64,000 bases of DNA from an uncultured bacterium (GTDB taxonomy: Bacteria; Acidobacteriota; Aminicenantia; Aminicenantales; Saccharicenantaceae). Below the pieces are notes generated by a model that was not told the origin of the DNA, ran no database searches, and saw only the letters and a list, made by a program, of their open reading frames with translations. The stretch covers positions 109,141 to 173,140 of the forward strand of contig CALEUG010000007.1 in the NCBI GenBank assembly GCA_937920515.1, written 5' to 3'. A program made the position numbers and the translations under genes. Positions within the stretch are counted from its first letter, which is position 1, and each line of letters starts with the position of its first letter. Below, in pieces: positions 44,803 through 53,234 of this stretch.

Positions 44803-45429
44803 ATGATAGAAATAGAAGTCAAGATAAGAATTGAGAACCTGAAGGAAACCCGGCAGAAGTTGCTGGATCTGGGCTGCCTGGTTGACCGCGACTTTTACCG
44901 CGAGTGGAATGTCCTGTATGATTTTGCCGACAGCCGGCTGGAAAAAGCCCGGCAGGCCCTGCGCCTGAGAAGGATCGGCCGCAAGGCTTTCCTGACTTTT
45001 AAGGGCCAGCCGCTTAAGTCCCGATCCTTCAAAATCCGCGAAGAATACGAGAGCGAGGTAAAAAATTTCAGGCACATCAAGAAAATCCTGCAGAAACTCG
45101 GGCTGAGGCCGGTGTTTGAATACCGCAAGAAGAGAATGTTGCTCAGAAAAGACCGGGTTAAAATCTGCCTGGACGAGACCGAGGCCGGCAACTTTATCGA
45201 GCTGGAAGGAAAAAGAAGCGACCTGGTCAGGTTAGCGGCCAGGCTGGGTTATTCCCGGAAGGATTTTATCAAGCTGGATTATGTTCAGATGATAAAAGAA
45301 AAAAGACAGAGCGATTATTTGTCCTCTTCGTCGAAGCCGCCCTCTTCCTCTTCTTCCTCAAATTCTTCTAATTCCTCTTCTTCCAGTTCTTCTTCCACGC
45401 CTTCCTCTTCGGCTTCTTCCAGCTCCTGA
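44803..45429 (+). CDS. CYTH-domain protein (CyaB/ThTPase-like) with a Ser-rich tail antisense to rpoZ
   Basis: CYTH proteins bind triphosphates in a beta-tunnel and include class IV adenylate cyclases and thiamine or inorganic triphosphatases. The N-terminal MIEIEVKIRIE carries the ExExK signature; RLRRIGRKAFLTFKG, the IREEYESEV acidic strand and KICLDETEAGNFIELEGKR fill the remaining tunnel positions. The core ends near residue 170. The last ~35 codons are almost all serine (SSSSSKPPSSSS), because this DNA is the antisense of the Glu-rich tail of rpoZ. The tail is probably not functional in itself. Cyclase versus phosphatase activity is unresolved. Confidence 0.8.
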   Translation: MIEIEVKIRIENLKETRQKLLDLGCLVDRDFYREWNVLYDFADSRLEKARQALRLRRIGRKAFLTFKGQPLKSRSFKIREEYESEVKNFRHIKKILQKLGLRPVFEYRKKRMLLRKDRVKICLDETEAGNFIELEGKRSDLVRLAARLGYSRKDFIKLDYVQMIKEKRQSDYLSSSSKPPSSSSSSNSSNSSSSSSSSTPSSSASSSS

Positions 45430-45698
45430 CCTTCATAATCGGCTTCGGTCTCCGATTCTCCGGCCATCAGGGGAATGGCCTCGGTCAGAAGCACTTCTTC
45501 CTCTTCCATTCCTTCTTCTCTCTTGAAGGGCAGGATTTCGTACTTGATGGCCCCTGACCTGAGCTCTTCCTGGGCGATGCGGATGGGATTGCGGTGCCTG
45601 GACTTAATCTTGGGGCGGTCCCCCTTGAGCAGCTGCTTGGCCCTCTGGGCAGCCACTATGATGAAACGGAACTTGCTGTCAAAAATGTTTTCTTTCAA
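45315..45698 (-). CDS. rpoZ: RNA polymerase omega subunit with long acidic tail
   Basis: Omega helps beta' fold and joins the RNA polymerase core. The N-terminal ~65 residues carry the family signature: FRFIIVAAQRAKQLLKGDRPKI, then NPIRIAQEELRSGAIKYEIL. The next ~60 residues are very acidic (EEEEVLLTEAIP, then EELEEEELEEFEEEEEEGG). The start is TTG; an in-frame TAA three codons upstream excludes an ATG start, and GAGGAG lies 10 nt before it. The last 115 bp overlap the CYTH gene tail to tail. Normal bacterial omega is 65-90 aa, so the tail roughly doubles its length. Confidence 0.88.
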   Translation of the reverse strand: MKENIFDSKFRFIIVAAQRAKQLLKGDRPKIKSRHRNPIRIAQEELRSGAIKYEILPFKREEGMEEEEVLLTEAIPLMAGESETEADYEGQELEEAEEEGVEEELEEEELEEFEEEEEEGGFDEEDK

Positions 45699-45742
45699 GG
45701 ATGTTTATCTCCTCTTCCGGTATCGGGCGAAACTGAAAAACA

Positions 45743-45771
45743 AGAATAGCAGATATGCCCGGAAATATCAA
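45743..45771 (-). promoter_or_regulatory. Candidate sigma-70 promoter of rpoZ
   Basis: On the minus strand TTGATA and TATTCT are separated by 17 bp, about 45 nt before the TTG start. The -35 is one mismatch from consensus; the -10 has two. Confidence 0.5.
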
Positions 45772-46007
45772 GACAGACAGGGGGCGGGGGACGAACAGGA
45801 AACAGGCAAATCGGTACATTCTGTATGGACCTTTAGCTACGCCCGGGACTGAGCTTAAAATGGAGCTGACCAACGGGACAAACGTCTTCCATCCCTCAGT
45901 GGAAGTTGCTGTCAGAGAAAATAGAAAAATCAGGATAACTCCCGTTTCGCTTGCATTAACTGACCTCTGGCTCGACAGGATTTCCTGGGCCGGAAAGAAC
46001 TTTCTGA

Positions 46008-46036
46008 TTGACAGCTCTGGCCGGCTGTGTTAAAGA
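46008..46036 (+). promoter_or_regulatory. Candidate promoter of the AGCS symporter
   Basis: A consensus TTGACA is followed after 17 bp by TAAAGA, which is poor but has a TGT extended -10. It lies about 70 nt before the start codon. Confidence 0.45.
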
Positions 46037-46106
46037 AAGGAACGTTATCTCTCGAATAGTCATAAGAAGATAGAAAATACATCGTAAGGATACAGGAGCA
46101 CCCGCC

Positions 46107-47477
46107 ATGGAACTTTTTCTCCACAACCTGGCCGGCTGGCTGGACAAGACAGCTTCCAATATCTGGACCATCATGGTCCCCATCCTTTTCGGGGTGGGAC
46201 TTCTTTTAACCATCAGGATTGGTTTTCTGCAATTCAGAAAACTGGGACCGTCTTTCAAAGTGATGTTCAGTCGCGCTTCCAGAAAAAGCAGCGGCGAAGG
46301 CGACGTCTCTCCCTTTGCCGCAGTCTCCACTGCCCTGGCCGCCACCGTGGGCAACGGCAACATAGCCGGGGTGGCTACGGCCCTTTTCTGGGGAGGACCC
46401 GGGGCCATTTTCTGGATGTGGGTCTGCGGTTTCCTGGGTATGGCTACCAAATTTTCAGAAGCCTTCCTGGGTGTCCTTTACCGGGAAAAGCATCCGGACG
46501 GGACCATAGCCGGCGGGCCCATGTATTACATAAAGAATGGCCTTAACAAGACCGGCTTTGCCGTATTCCTGGCCGGCTTCTTTGCCGTCTGCGGAGCTTT
46601 CGCCTCCCTGTTCGGAACGGGAAACATGATGCAGAGCAACCAGATGTCGCTGGCCTTTAAGACCCAGTTTGGAATTCCGCCGGTGCTGACCGGAGCGGTT
46701 ATAACCTTCTTCGTCGGCCTGGTAGTTCTCGGTGGAATCAAGAGAATCGGGGCGGTGGCCGAAAGGCTGGTCCCGACCATGATTGTCTTATACCTCGGAG
46801 CCGGAATCATTGTCCTGATAGATAATATCGGAGCCGTTCCCCGTGCTTTCCTTTTGATTTTTGAATATGCCTTTACTCCGGCCGCGGCCACGGGTGGATT
46901 CCTGGGAGCCACCATAAAGAACGCCATTCAATTTGGAGCCCGCCGTGGCATCCTGTCTAACGAAGCCGGGTTGGGCAGCGCCCCGATTGCCCACGCCGCC
47001 GCTCAGACACCGAGCCCGCTGCACCAGGGCCTGATCGGGGTGATGGAAGTCTTTATCGACACCATCCTGGTCTGCACCTTCACCGCCCTGATCAACCTGT
47101 CTTCCGGGATCTGGACCAGTGGGGTCTCCGGCTCGGCCATGACCGTGACCGCTTTTTCCAAAACACTCCCCCATGTCGGCGGAACCATAGTTTCCATTTG
47201 CTCGTTCTTCTTCGGTTACACAACGCTAATCGGCTGGTGTTACTACGGCGAACAGTGTCTCAAGTATCTGTTCGGAATCAAAATCGCCATGCCTTACCGC
47301 ATGGTCTTTATCGCCCTGACTTTCATCGGGGCTGTGGTTTCCATAGAAATTGTCTTTTTCATGGGAGACATAGCCAACGCCTTTATGGCCTTCCCCAATC
47401 TTATTGGCCTTCTGCTGCTGTCTGGAGTCCTGGCCAAACGCCTGAAAGAGATGAAAGAAAAGCATCCGGAACTTTAA
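46107..47477 (+). CDS. Sodium:alanine/glycine symporter, AGCS family
   Basis: AGCS transporters import alanine, glycine or related amino acids with Na+. The 456-aa integral membrane protein has about ten helices. Family signatures are FAAVSTALAATVGNGNIAGVATALFWGGPGAIFWMW and the downstream AGGPMYYIKNGL, plus GRRGILSNEAGLGSAPIAHAAAQT, which is diagnostic. AGGAG lies 8 nt before the ATG. With the many exported peptidases here, amino-acid uptake as a carbon and nitrogen source is a plausible context. Confidence 0.95.
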   Translation: MELFLHNLAGWLDKTASNIWTIMVPILFGVGLLLTIRIGFLQFRKLGPSFKVMFSRASRKSSGEGDVSPFAAVSTALAATVGNGNIAGVATALFWGGPGAIFWMWVCGFLGMATKFSEAFLGVLYREKHPDGTIAGGPMYYIKNGLNKTGFAVFLAGFFAVCGAFASLFGTGNMMQSNQMSLAFKTQFGIPPVLTGAVITFFVGLVVLGGIKRIGAVAERLVPTMIVLYLGAGIIVLIDNIGAVPRAFLLIFEYAFTPAAATGGFLGATIKNAIQFGARRGILSNEAGLGSAPIAHAAAQTPSPLHQGLIGVMEVFIDTILVCTFTALINLSSGIWTSGVSGSAMTVTAFSKTLPHVGGTIVSICSFFFGYTTLIGWCYYGEQCLKYLFGIKIAMPYRMVFIALTFIGAVVSIEIVFFMGDIANAFMAFPNLIGLLLLSGVLAKRLKEMKEKHPEL

Positions 47478-47682
47478 GGTTCAGGCAGGTTAAAAATCAT
47501 CCGGCAAATAGAGGGACGGATATTCACGTCGGGAGGTCTTCCCTGCCCGGGATATCATCCGGCATCCGGTCTGTATTTATATTCTCCCCGGCCAGGGATA
47601 ACAGATAAAGTTTTTGAATCAGACGAGAACTTATGACACCCGGGCCAGCCCTCAATAACTATGGACGTCCTAAGAGTAAGAA

Positions 47683-48057
47683 TCAATAGCTGCGAACGAT
47701 GTCATCTTCGGTGTCAAACCGTCCGTCTTCCCCCGCCGAGCGGAGCTCGAATTCTGTCTCGGACAGTTTTTGATACCTGATGGTCCGCCCCCAGCCGTCG
47801 GTCAGGCTGAGCCCGTAGCTCCGGCCCCCCTGGAGCTCCCTCAGCGATTCCGGCACCCGGCCCTGGTGCCCGGTCATCCACTCCTGGACGGCCCTGCCCA
47901 CCTGTTCCAGGTTGACCGAGGTCAGCCCGGCCCTGGTCTGGTTAAAGCGGGAAACCTGCTCTTCCACCGGCACCTTTTTCTCGGTTTTCATAAAAAATAC
48001 AAAATAAATGACAACTACGGCCAGAAGAAGGATTACCAGAGCGCCTTTCCCCCTCAA
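47683..48057 (-). CDS. Small membrane-anchored protein with GspG-like C-terminal region
   Basis: The 124-aa protein has a single N-terminal membrane segment (ALVILLLAVVVIYFVFFM) and a periplasmic C-terminus. The ending LTDGWGRTIRYQKLSETEFELRSAGEDGRFDTEDDIV resembles the calcium-binding C-terminal loop of the type II secretion major pseudopilin GspG. It lacks the prepilin peptidase site (G/FTLIE), so it is not a processed pilin. It probably has a GspG-derived fold with another role. It lies 20 bp downstream of a tRNA gene in the same direction. Confidence 0.6.
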   Translation of the reverse strand: MRGKGALVILLLAVVVIYFVFFMKTEKKVPVEEQVSRFNQTRAGLTSVNLEQVGRAVQEWMTGHQGRVPESLRELQGGRSYGLSLTDGWGRTIRYQKLSETEFELRSAGEDGRFDTEDDIVRSY

Positions 48058-48077
48058 TTTAGCCTCCAGAAGGAAAA

Positions 48078-48150
48078 TGACCCGTGAAGGACTCGAACCT
48101 TCAACCCGCGGATTAAGAGTCCGCTGCTCTACCTGTTGAGCTAACGGGCC
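48078..48150 (-). tRNA. tRNA-Lys(CUU)
   Basis: The minus strand folds into a standard cloverleaf with a 7-bp acceptor stem (GGCCCGT/ACGGGTC, one G-T pair) and discriminator A. The anticodon stem GCGGA/TCCGC encloses the loop CTCTTAA, giving anticodon CTT for lysine AAG codons. The T-arm has the GGTTCGAGTCC pattern. CCA is not encoded; TTTTCCTT follows the 3' end. Confidence 0.93.
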
Positions 48151-48407
48151 AGAAATTCCTATTAAGTTTAATTTAGACAGGCCAAGTTGTCAACTGACCG
48201 AAACGGTTTTCCGGAGCCTGGAAAGAAGAGGCATACATGAAAATCTATTCATATGTTTTACTGGCAAATCAGGTATCCAATTCCCGCTCCGGCAGGGAAA
48301 AAGCAGCTGATACCTGTTCCGGGTTTCCAGCCGTTTGGTCAAGGCCAGGAACCGCGGACAACCTGGCTCTCCGGTCACTTTCTTGCTGAAATTTTTTCTG
48401 AGCTGAG

Positions 48408-48413
48408 TATAAT
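48408..48413 (+). promoter_or_regulatory. Candidate -10 element upstream of the DPP IV gene
   Basis: A perfect TATAAT lies 34 nt before the start codon. A poor TTGCTG lies 19 bp upstream. The rest of the 297-bp interval shows no clear gene or operator. Confidence 0.35.
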
Positions 48414-48447
48414 GCTTCTGAAGTAATAACTATTAGGCGGAGGAGTC

Positions 48448-50559
48448 ATGAATAGAAAAACCAGCCAGTCAGCCTTAAAAACCATGTTCCTGACCACGGG
48501 AGTCCTTCTCGTCTTCGTTTTAATAATTTCGCCCCTCTTACTGCACTCCCAGGACAGGCTTAAAACCTATCCCAATTATGAGCGCTACGAGCGCCTGTCC
48601 AGGGAAATACGCGAGGCGGTTAAGTCCGGGGCTTTGCGCGTTACCTGGAAAGACGAGGGCGAGACCCTGGAATTCGCCCGTGACGGCAAGCAGTGGCGGT
48701 TCGATCTCAGAACCAGAAAGTTAACCGAGGTGGGCAAGGCCACCGAGCAGCCACCGATGCCCGTCGGCCGCCGGGCCGGATTCCCGGAGCGGGGGCGGCA
48801 GTTCACCCAGGCCGAATCGCCGGACAAGAAGTTCAAGGCGGTCTACAGAGACCGCAATCTTTACCTGGAAGACCTGACCAGCGGGGCCGAAATAGCTGTT
48901 ACCACCGACGGTTCTGAAAAGAACCGGGTCAAGTACGGCACCGCCTCCTGGGTCTACGGCGAAGAGCTGGACCAGATAACAGCCATGTGGTGGTCGCCCG
49001 ACAGCCGGAAACTGGCCTTTTACCGTTTCGACGAGAAAAACGTGCCCGACTATTTTCTGCAGCTGGACCAGACCAAACTCTACAGCAGGATGGATATTGA
49101 ACCCTACCCCAAGGCCGGAGAACCCAACCCGGTGGTTGACCTGCTGGTCTATGACCTCAATACTAAAAAAATAACCACGATAGACGTCCGGGACGGACAG
49201 CCCTTCTCCAACGAGGTGATCGGTCATTATGTCTATGGTATTAACTGGACCCAGGACGGCCGGGAAATCCTTTTTTTCCGGGCCAACCGCCGCCAGAACA
49301 TCACCGAGCTGGTGGCCGCCAGCCCGGAAACTGGCCAGACCAGAGTGGTGGTCCGGGAAGAATGGCCGGCTTCCTGGACGGAGAACTCCCCCCGGATTAC
49401 CTGGCTTAAAGACGGCCGCAGGTTCATCCTGGTCTCCGAGCGAACCGGCTTCAAGAACCTGTATCTTTACGATTTGAGCGGCAGGCTGCTGGCCACCCTC
49501 ACCCGCCATCCTTTTGACGTGGTCGGGGTCTCGGCGGTGGACGAGAAAGCGGGCCTGGTGTATTACACGGCCCGGAGCGGCGATAACCACATGAAGGTCC
49601 AGCTGCACCGGGTTTCTCTGGCCGGAAAAAATGACCGGCGACTGACCGACCCGGCTTTTAATCACAGTGTTGACATTTCGCCCAACTACAAATATTTCGT
49701 CGACGTGGCCCAGACCCATAATATAGCTCCCTTCACCCGCCTTTATTCAACTTCCGGCAACCTGATAAAAGAGCTGGCTCAATCGGACCTGAGCAAATTT
49801 GAAGCCCTGGGTCTGAAGAAGGCTGAACTGTTTACCTTCAAAGCGGCCGACGGCCAGACGGAACTCCACGGTCTGCTTCAGTTCCCCTCCAGTTTTGACC
49901 CTGGCAAAAAATATCCCCTCCTGGTAAGCGTTTATGCGGGCCCGGCCACCAACGGCGCCCGGGAAACTTTCATCACTCCCAATCCCATAACCGAGCTCGG
50001 CTTCCTGGTGGCTTCCCTTGACTCCCGCAGCGCCGCCGGGCGAGGGAAGAAATTCCTGGACGCCATATACCAGAAACTGGGAGTGGTGGAAATAGACGAC
50101 CAGGCGGCCGGAGTCAGGGCCCTCAGCCAGAGGCCTTATGTTGACAGCGGACGGGTGGGAATTTTCGGCACATCATACGGTGGATATGCTTCCATCATGG
50201 CCATACTCCGCCACCCGGACGTTTTTGCCGCCGCCTGCGCTTCTTCCCCGGTTACAGCCTGGGAACATTATGACAGCATCTATACCGAGCGCTACATGTG
50301 GATTCCCCAGGAGAACAAAGAAGGCTATAAAAACGGAAGTGCCCTGACCTATATCAACAACCTGAAGGGCCGGCTGATGATTTACTACGGAACGGCTGAC
50401 AACAACGTTCACCCCAACAACGCCATGCAGCTCATCCAGGCCCTGCAGAAAGCCAATAAGTCCTTTGAAGTGCAGGTCGGCCCGGACCTGGGACATACGG
50501 CCATCCGGCTTGACCGCATGATGGAATTTTTCATAGAGAACCTGGTGCTGAATAAATAA
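48448..50559 (+). CDS. Dipeptidyl-peptidase IV-type S9B serine peptidase
   Basis: These exported peptidases remove X-Pro or X-Ala dipeptides from peptide N-termini. The 703-aa protein has a signal anchor (FLTTGVLLVFVLIISPLLL). An eight-bladed propeller domain is suggested by YGEELDQITAMWWSPDSRKLAFYRFDE, typical of DPP IV. The C-terminal alpha/beta-hydrolase has the nucleophile in GIFGTSYGGYASIM, the aspartate in YYGTADNNVHPNNAM and the histidine in GPDLGHTAIR. GGAGGAG precedes the ATG. It is an unusual N-terminal architecture only in having an uncleaved-looking anchor. Confidence 0.92.
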   Translation: MNRKTSQSALKTMFLTTGVLLVFVLIISPLLLHSQDRLKTYPNYERYERLSREIREAVKSGALRVTWKDEGETLEFARDGKQWRFDLRTRKLTEVGKATEQPPMPVGRRAGFPERGRQFTQAESPDKKFKAVYRDRNLYLEDLTSGAEIAVTTDGSEKNRVKYGTASWVYGEELDQITAMWWSPDSRKLAFYRFDEKNVPDYFLQLDQTKLYSRMDIEPYPKAGEPNPVVDLLVYDLNTKKITTIDVRDGQPFSNEVIGHYVYGINWTQDGREILFFRANRRQNITELVAASPETGQTRVVVREEWPASWTENSPRITWLKDGRRFILVSERTGFKNLYLYDLSGRLLATLTRHPFDVVGVSAVDEKAGLVYYTARSGDNHMKVQLHRVSLAGKNDRRLTDPAFNHSVDISPNYKYFVDVAQTHNIAPFTRLYSTSGNLIKELAQSDLSKFEALGLKKAELFTFKAADGQTELHGLLQFPSSFDPGKKYPLLVSVYAGPATNGARETFITPNPITELGFLVASLDSRSAAGRGKKFLDAIYQKLGVVEIDDQAAGVRALSQRPYVDSGRVGIFGTSYGGYASIMAILRHPDVFAAACASSPVTAWEHYDSIYTERYMWIPQENKEGYKNGSALTYINNLKGRLMIYYGTADNNVHPNNAMQLIQALQKANKSFEVQVGPDLGHTAIRLDRMMEFFIENLVLNK

Positions 50560-51030
50560 GATAAAGAGCAAAAGTCCAGCAGACCTGGCTCGAGGCCAGT
50601 CCATTGAAACTGGCCTCGAAGACCGCCAGAGCCGGCAACTGCCGGGCAGGTCCACCTTGAGCGGAAGACCAGGGAAGACTGAAGATAAAGCCAAAAATAA
50701 TACTTCCACCCTTCGATTTAAGTCTGTTTTCACGGGGAAAACAGGAAAAAAAGAGACAAATTATCACCCCTAAAATCACCCCTGGTGATTATTGTCTTTA
50801 GCCGGGCCTAAAAATAGCCTGTTTTCAGGAGGCAAAACTGAAGCTATGCCAGTAGATGAGGGCCGATTTATCTCTTGTTTTCTACCCGGACCCGGGAATT
50901 CATCGGCCGGCTGTGGCCGCCATTCCGGTTTATTTTTTAGCAACTGTTTCCATCCTGCTGATTTTGTTGCTTTTTATCAACGGGCTGGGGTAAAATTATT
51001 TCAAATAATGAACCGGCAGGGAATTAGCAG
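50560..51030 (+). other. Leader region of the minor-pilin operon with a strong hairpin
   Basis: No convincing gene in 471 bp. TCGAGGCCAGT pairs perfectly with ACTGGCCTCGA (50590-50619, 11 bp, 8-nt loop), but no T-tract follows, so it is not an intrinsic terminator. TTGCTT and TAAAAT, 18 bp apart at 50967-50996, form a weak promoter candidate just before the first pilin gene. Confidence 0.45.
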
Positions 51031-51561
51031 ATGAAAAAAGAAGGGTTTACTCTTATCGAGATTATCGTGGTGGTGGGAATTATCGGCCTCATCCTGGCTG
51101 CTTCCTACCCGAGCATACTTAACATCCTGGAAGCCAGGACTCTGGACAGCGCCGCCCGCGACCTGCTGACCACCATGGAAGCCGCCCGCTACACCGCTGT
51201 CAATGACAAGGTTCATTGCCGCGTAAGGTTTTTCCAGGAAAACAATCAATGGCGTTACCTGGTCGAGGTGGAAGAAGGGGGGCTGACCGGGACTAACCCC
51301 ACCTTTGCCTGGGTGACGGTCCCCAAGTTCATCAAAAAAACCCTGCCGCCCAGGTTCAGGCCTCAGATTCAGCTGCCCCCGGGTAACGAGCAGGTTATCT
51401 TCTCGCCGCTGGGCATGGTGGCCAACTACAATTTCAGCAATCCCCAGACGTTCAGAATCATCCTGCAGAGCCTGAAACTCAAGAACCTGGGACAGGATGA
51501 CCTGAGAATACTGACGGTCTACGCCGGTGGCTCCATTGGCTATAAAAAAGCGAAAAGCTGA
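51031..51561 (+). CDS. GspH/FimT-type minor pilin
   Basis: The 176-aa protein begins with a prepilin signal: MKKEGFTLIEIIVVVGIIGLILAAS, with cleavage expected between Gly and Phe and the conserved Glu5. The mature body (LDSAARDLLTTMEAARYTAVNDKVHCRVRFF) matches GspH/FimT-type pseudopilins, which initiate or cap type IV pili or secretion fibres. It is the first gene of an operon followed by PilV-, PilW-, PilX- and PilY1-like genes. The 3' end is followed after 16 bp by the next start. Confidence 0.88.
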   Translation: MKKEGFTLIEIIVVVGIIGLILAASYPSILNILEARTLDSAARDLLTTMEAARYTAVNDKVHCRVRFFQENNQWRYLVEVEEGGLTGTNPTFAWVTVPKFIKKTLPPRFRPQIQLPPGNEQVIFSPLGMVANYNFSNPQTFRIILQSLKLKNLGQDDLRILTVYAGGSIGYKKAKS

Positions 51562-51577
51562 ATACAGGGAGAATAAT

Positions 51578-52084
51578 ATGATCCCTTTTTACAACCTGAT
51601 AGAATGGGCAAGAGATAAGAAGATGAAGGCAAACAACACGGGAGAGACCAAACAGGGAGGATTTACCCTGATCGAAGTCATCATCAGCCTGGCCCTGGTG
51701 ACCGTGGTTTTTGTCAGTCTGGCCCAGCTCTTCACCCTGAGCGTCATGCAGAATCTCAGGTCAAACGAGATGAGCAACGCCATTTTCCTGGCCCAGCAGC
51801 AGATTGATTACCTGAGGACTCTGACCATAGATGAACTGGGCAACTTTCCCGCGGTCAACATCGGGGAAAGCAACGACGAGCTGATAGATATCAACCAGGA
51901 CGGGACTCTGGACTTCCGGAGAATTACCGTGGTCAGGCCTTCCCAGGTGGCCAGCACCGCGGGGTTTGATGTCCTGGTAATGGTTTTTCCGATATTCGCC
52001 AGGAATGTGGCCCGTGACCAGTTAATTGCCGACCCGGACAAATACCGGGTCAGGGCCTACGTCCATACCATCATCACCAGGTAG
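51578..52084 (+). CDS. PilV-like minor pilin
   Basis: The ~168-aa protein has an unusually long leader before QGGFTLIEVIISLALVTVVFVSLAQLF, the type III signal peptide and helix. GGGAG lies before the ATG used here; the track start is further upstream. A shorter start at 51623 would give a more usual leader and cannot be excluded. The rest is short and beta-rich, as in PilV/PilE-like minor pilins. It is expected to be processed by PilD and assembled with the neighbouring minor pilins. Confidence 0.83.
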   Translation: MIPFYNLIEWARDKKMKANNTGETKQGGFTLIEVIISLALVTVVFVSLAQLFTLSVMQNLRSNEMSNAIFLAQQQIDYLRTLTIDELGNFPAVNIGESNDELIDINQDGTLDFRRITVVRPSQVASTAGFDVLVMVFPIFARNVARDQLIADPDKYRVRAYVHTIITR

Positions 52085-52094
52085 GGAGAATGAT

Positions 52095-53234
52095 ATGAAA
52101 ATCAAGGTGAGCAAAGCTCAAAAAAATAAAGTAATAAAGATGGTTAGCAAAAGGTTAGCGGGCTTCACCATGATTGAAGTCCTGGTGGCCTCGGCCATCA
52201 TGGTGATAGTAATCGTCGGGGCTTTAACTCTATACTCCCGAAGCAACCAGATTTCCGTCGACCAGCAGCAGTATGCCGAATTGCAGCACGATGTCCGTTC
52301 GGCCATGTTTCTCATGGCTCGCGACCTGAGAATGGCCGGCTCCGGCTTACCCGACGTGTTCGGAATGTATGCCCTGCAGGGTTACAACAACGAAAACCAG
52401 GGCGGCGAGGTCAGGCCGGATCGTTTGATTATTCTGGGCAACATGGACGACCCGTTAAATCTCCGGATCCAGGACTACCAGGGCAGCTCGGTTACCGTTT
52501 CTGTCTACGACGGTAGTTTTGAAACCTTTCCCTACCCGGTCGAATTCTACAGAAATAAAATAGTCCTGATTCTGCCCAACCCCCAGTCGCCCTGCCGGGA
52601 AGGTGAAATCAGGCAGATAACCCACATTACCTGGAATCAGGGCGGGACCAACGAGAAATTCAACATGTCCCCGGGCCTGGCCCCCGGCATAAACCCTCCC
52701 CGCGGTCTCAGGGCCACTTCAAACTGTCAGTCAAATGATTTCGACAACGGCCTCATCATGTTCGCCAACGTCAAGGAATTCTGGCTGGACACCACCGGGA
52801 ACCACGGCAGCACCCTTTTCCCGGGCCTGTCGGCCGGACAGAATGGCTACGTGGGCGAGCCGGGAATCCTCTATGTCACTAACAACGGCCTCCACCTGCC
52901 GCTGGCCCAGAACATAGAAGACCTGCAGTTTGAATACAACGGGGACTTAGACGACGACGGGCTCCTGGACGGCTTCCGTCCGTGGGACGTCTCCTGGACC
53001 GATGACCAGATTACCCGCATCCGCCAGGTCAGGGTAATAATAGTCGGCCGGACACCCAACCGCTTTGTCTCTGTTTCAGGGAAAGTGCCGGCTAACATTC
53101 ATAACTACCGGAGGCCTACGGTTTCCGATTCCACCGGCAGCACCACCGACGATTATCATCGCCGTTTTGTCCTGGAAACCACGGCCAATGTCCGCAACCT
53201 GAGTCTAAACCTTTATAACCAGGGACAGAGATGA
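52095..53234 (+). CDS. PilW-like minor pilin
   Basis: The ~379-aa protein has the prepilin motif in RLAGFTMIEVLVASAIMVIVIVG and the PilW-type LQHDVRSAMFLMARDLRMAGSG at the start of the body. Its large size and the LAQNIEDLQFEYNGDLDDDGLLDGFR region near the C-terminus fit PilW. GGGAG lies 6 nt before the ATG; the track start overlapping the previous gene is unsupported. In Pseudomonas the PilV-W-X-Y1 set primes pilus assembly and surface sensing. The end overlaps the next gene by 4 bp (ATGA). Confidence 0.88.
   Translation: MKIKVSKAQKNKVIKMVSKRLAGFTMIEVLVASAIMVIVIVGALTLYSRSNQISVDQQQYAELQHDVRSAMFLMARDLRMAGSGLPDVFGMYALQGYNNENQGGEVRPDRLIILGNMDDPLNLRIQDYQGSSVTVSVYDGSFETFPYPVEFYRNKIVLILPNPQSPCREGEIRQITHITWNQGGTNEKFNMSPGLAPGINPPRGLRATSNCQSNDFDNGLIMFANVKEFWLDTTGNHGSTLFPGLSAGQNGYVGEPGILYVTNNGLHLPLAQNIEDLQFEYNGDLDDDGLLDGFRPWDVSWTDDQITRIRQVRVIIVGRTPNRFVSVSGKVPANIHNYRRPTVSDSTGSTTDDYHRRFVLETTANVRNLSLNLYNQGQR

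Larger units (their letters stand above)
45699..46106. other. Divergent intergenic region between rpoZ and the AGCS symporter
   Basis: No convincing gene. A weak ORF (45755..46033, +) lacks a recognisable family. One promoter candidate faces each way and is listed separately. Confidence 0.5.

Noticed and set aside
45755-46033. 92-aa ORF in the rpoZ-AGCS gap
   Set aside because: No family resemblance, no good ribosome-binding site, and it overlaps two promoter candidates.
50760-50900. Cyclic-di-GMP (GEMM) riboswitch before the pilin operon
   Set aside because: Only a loose GGCAAAAC resemblance; the conserved GACGCAAAGCC core is absent.
50792-51034. 80-aa ORF ending at the first pilin start
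   Set aside because: The AGGAGG upstream of its internal ATG is 13 nt away and composition looks non-coding, though the ATGA overlap was tempting.
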